A DNA stretch of 5,113 bases, taken from Cyanobacteriota bacterium (lineage in GTDB: Bacteria; Cyanobacteriota; Cyanobacteriia; Phormidesmidales; Phormidesmidaceae). The stretch spans positions 1 to 5,113 of the forward strand of contig JAQCHG010000191.1 in assembly GCA_027619675.1 (NCBI GenBank). Direction: 5' to 3'. The translations under genes were made by a program, and so were the position numbers. The notes beneath the pieces are model-generated. The model searched no databases. It was given only the letters and a program-made list of their open reading frames with translations, and was not told the origin of the DNA. Shown here one piece after another: positions 4,543 through 5,113 of this stretch; positions within the stretch are counted from its first letter, which is position 1; each line of letters begins with the position of its first letter.

Positions 4543-5113
4543 TTAGCGGAGGGCTTCAGCTTCCTTCTGGGCAGGGTCCGCCTGAAAGGACTTTTCTAAC
4601 CGCATCACCTGCTTGGCCTTGAGGGAAAGGGCCGTGGTGTCTAGCAAGTTGGCAATCAGGGCATCGGTGGAGAACAGCCCCGCCCCATTCACGGTGAAGT
4701 ACAGGAAACAGGCGGCGTAGATGGCGGACAGTTCCAGGTAAGGCAAACTCAGTCCCGCTACGGAAATGTGGTGGTACATGGCCACACACATGGTGCCAAA
4801 TAACCCCAGGGCAGCGGGGCGGGTAAAGAGCCCAATGGCCACCAGAGGGGCACCGATCAGCTCTGTGTAGGCGGCGATGTAGCTGAGAAAGATCGGGAAC
4901 GGCAGCCCCAGATATTCCACGTAGGCGCGGGCGAAGTTTTCGATGTCAGCCAGTTTGTCTTGGCCGTTGTGAATCATCATGACGCCGATCACCACGCGGG
5001 CGATCGCCAAGGTTGCCTGGGACCAAACGTTGGCGTTGACGTTGGGCTGAAAGAGTTTAGCGGTAATACGGGTAAGTTTCCTAGGAAGAGAAGGTGGGCG
5101 ATTAAATGAGAAG
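4543..5113 (-). CDS. DoxX family membrane protein, 5' end beyond the right edge
   Basis: The frame is open from the right edge to the stop at 4543, giving 189 visible residues. It has four hydrophobic helices in DoxX order. The first holds LAIARVVIGVMMIHNG, followed by QDKL. The second is IFLSYIAAYTELIGAPLVAIGL. The third is ALGLFGTMCVAMYHH. The fourth is LSAIYAACFLYFTVNGAG. A charged tail ends in EALR. DoxX/DoxD-like proteins are small integral membrane proteins, some linked to quinone or thiol-related redox chemistry, but most, including this type, have no proven role. The only in-window start would be a TTG at 5010, inside the first helix. The 34 codons before it read as a plausible soluble N-terminus (KLFQPNVNANVW) with no ATG or GTG, so the true start probably lies outside the window. 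It is co-directional with aroE. Confidence 0.85.
   Translation of the reverse strand, partial: FSFNRPPSLPRKLTRITAKLFQPNVNANVWSQATLAIARVVIGVMMIHNGQDKLADIENFARAYVEYLGLPFPIFLSYIAAYTELIGAPLVAIGLFTRPAALGLFGTMCVAMYHHISVAGLSLPYLELSAIYAACFLYFTVNGAGLFSTDALIANLLDTTALSLKAKQVMRLEKSFQADPAQKEAEALR

Larger units (their letters stand above)
306..5007. repeat. Nine HIP1 octamers (GCGATCGC) spread over the window
   Basis: Exact copies start at 306, 700, 1519, 1760, 1898, 3247, 3697, 4421 and 5000. CGATCGC at the left edge may be a tenth. HIP1 is the highly iterated palindrome of many cyanobacterial genomes. Within genes it is read as Gly-Asp-Arg (306, 1519, 1760, 1898) or Ala-Ile-Ala (3247, 3697, 5000). The copies at 700 and 4421 are intergenic. 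The entry spans the outermost copies; the DNA between them is not repeat. Confidence 0.9.

Overview
The window looks like chromosomal DNA from a fairly GC-rich cyanobacterium. Two lines of evidence support this. First, the octamer GCGATCGC (HIP1), typical of many cyanobacterial genomes, occurs nine times in 5.1 kb, where well under one copy would be expected by chance. Second, the gene content is cyanobacterial: a CrtH-type carotenoid isomerase, a UPRT with the cyanobacterial N-terminus, a Ycf19/YggT protein and small proteins of cyanobacterial type. Species or genus cannot be assigned from the sequence.

Layout, left to right. The 5' part of crtH (minus strand, running off the left edge) is divergent from upp (uracil phosphoribosyltransferase, plus strand). 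The roughly 190 bp between them carries four short TCAGGAA-type direct repeats. Next on the plus strand come a 99-residue glycine-zipper membrane protein and, after a 315-bp gene-free stretch with competing inverted repeats, a YggT/Ycf19 family membrane protein with a strong Shine-Dalgarno. A GC-rich hairpin follows its stop. A 326-bp convergent spacer holds a REPIN-like doublet of palindromes. The rest is on the minus strand: a 145-residue exported protein with two cysteines, aroE (shikimate dehydrogenase), and a DoxX family membrane protein whose 5' end lies beyond the right edge.

The genes do not form one pathway. crtH serves carotenoid synthesis, upp pyrimidine salvage and aroE aromatic amino-acid synthesis. 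YggT/Ycf19 proteins are linked to membrane and cytochrome b6 biogenesis or nucleoid placement. The gaps between genes (64 to 326 bp) argue against one tight operon. I see no transposase, CRISPR array, defence system, phage gene, tRNA or rRNA. I did not find a convincing new biological system. The items most worth a second look are the REPIN-like doublet, the repeat cluster in the crtH/upp divergent region, the Asp-to-Glu change in the UPRT PRPP loop, and the possible structured leader before yggT.
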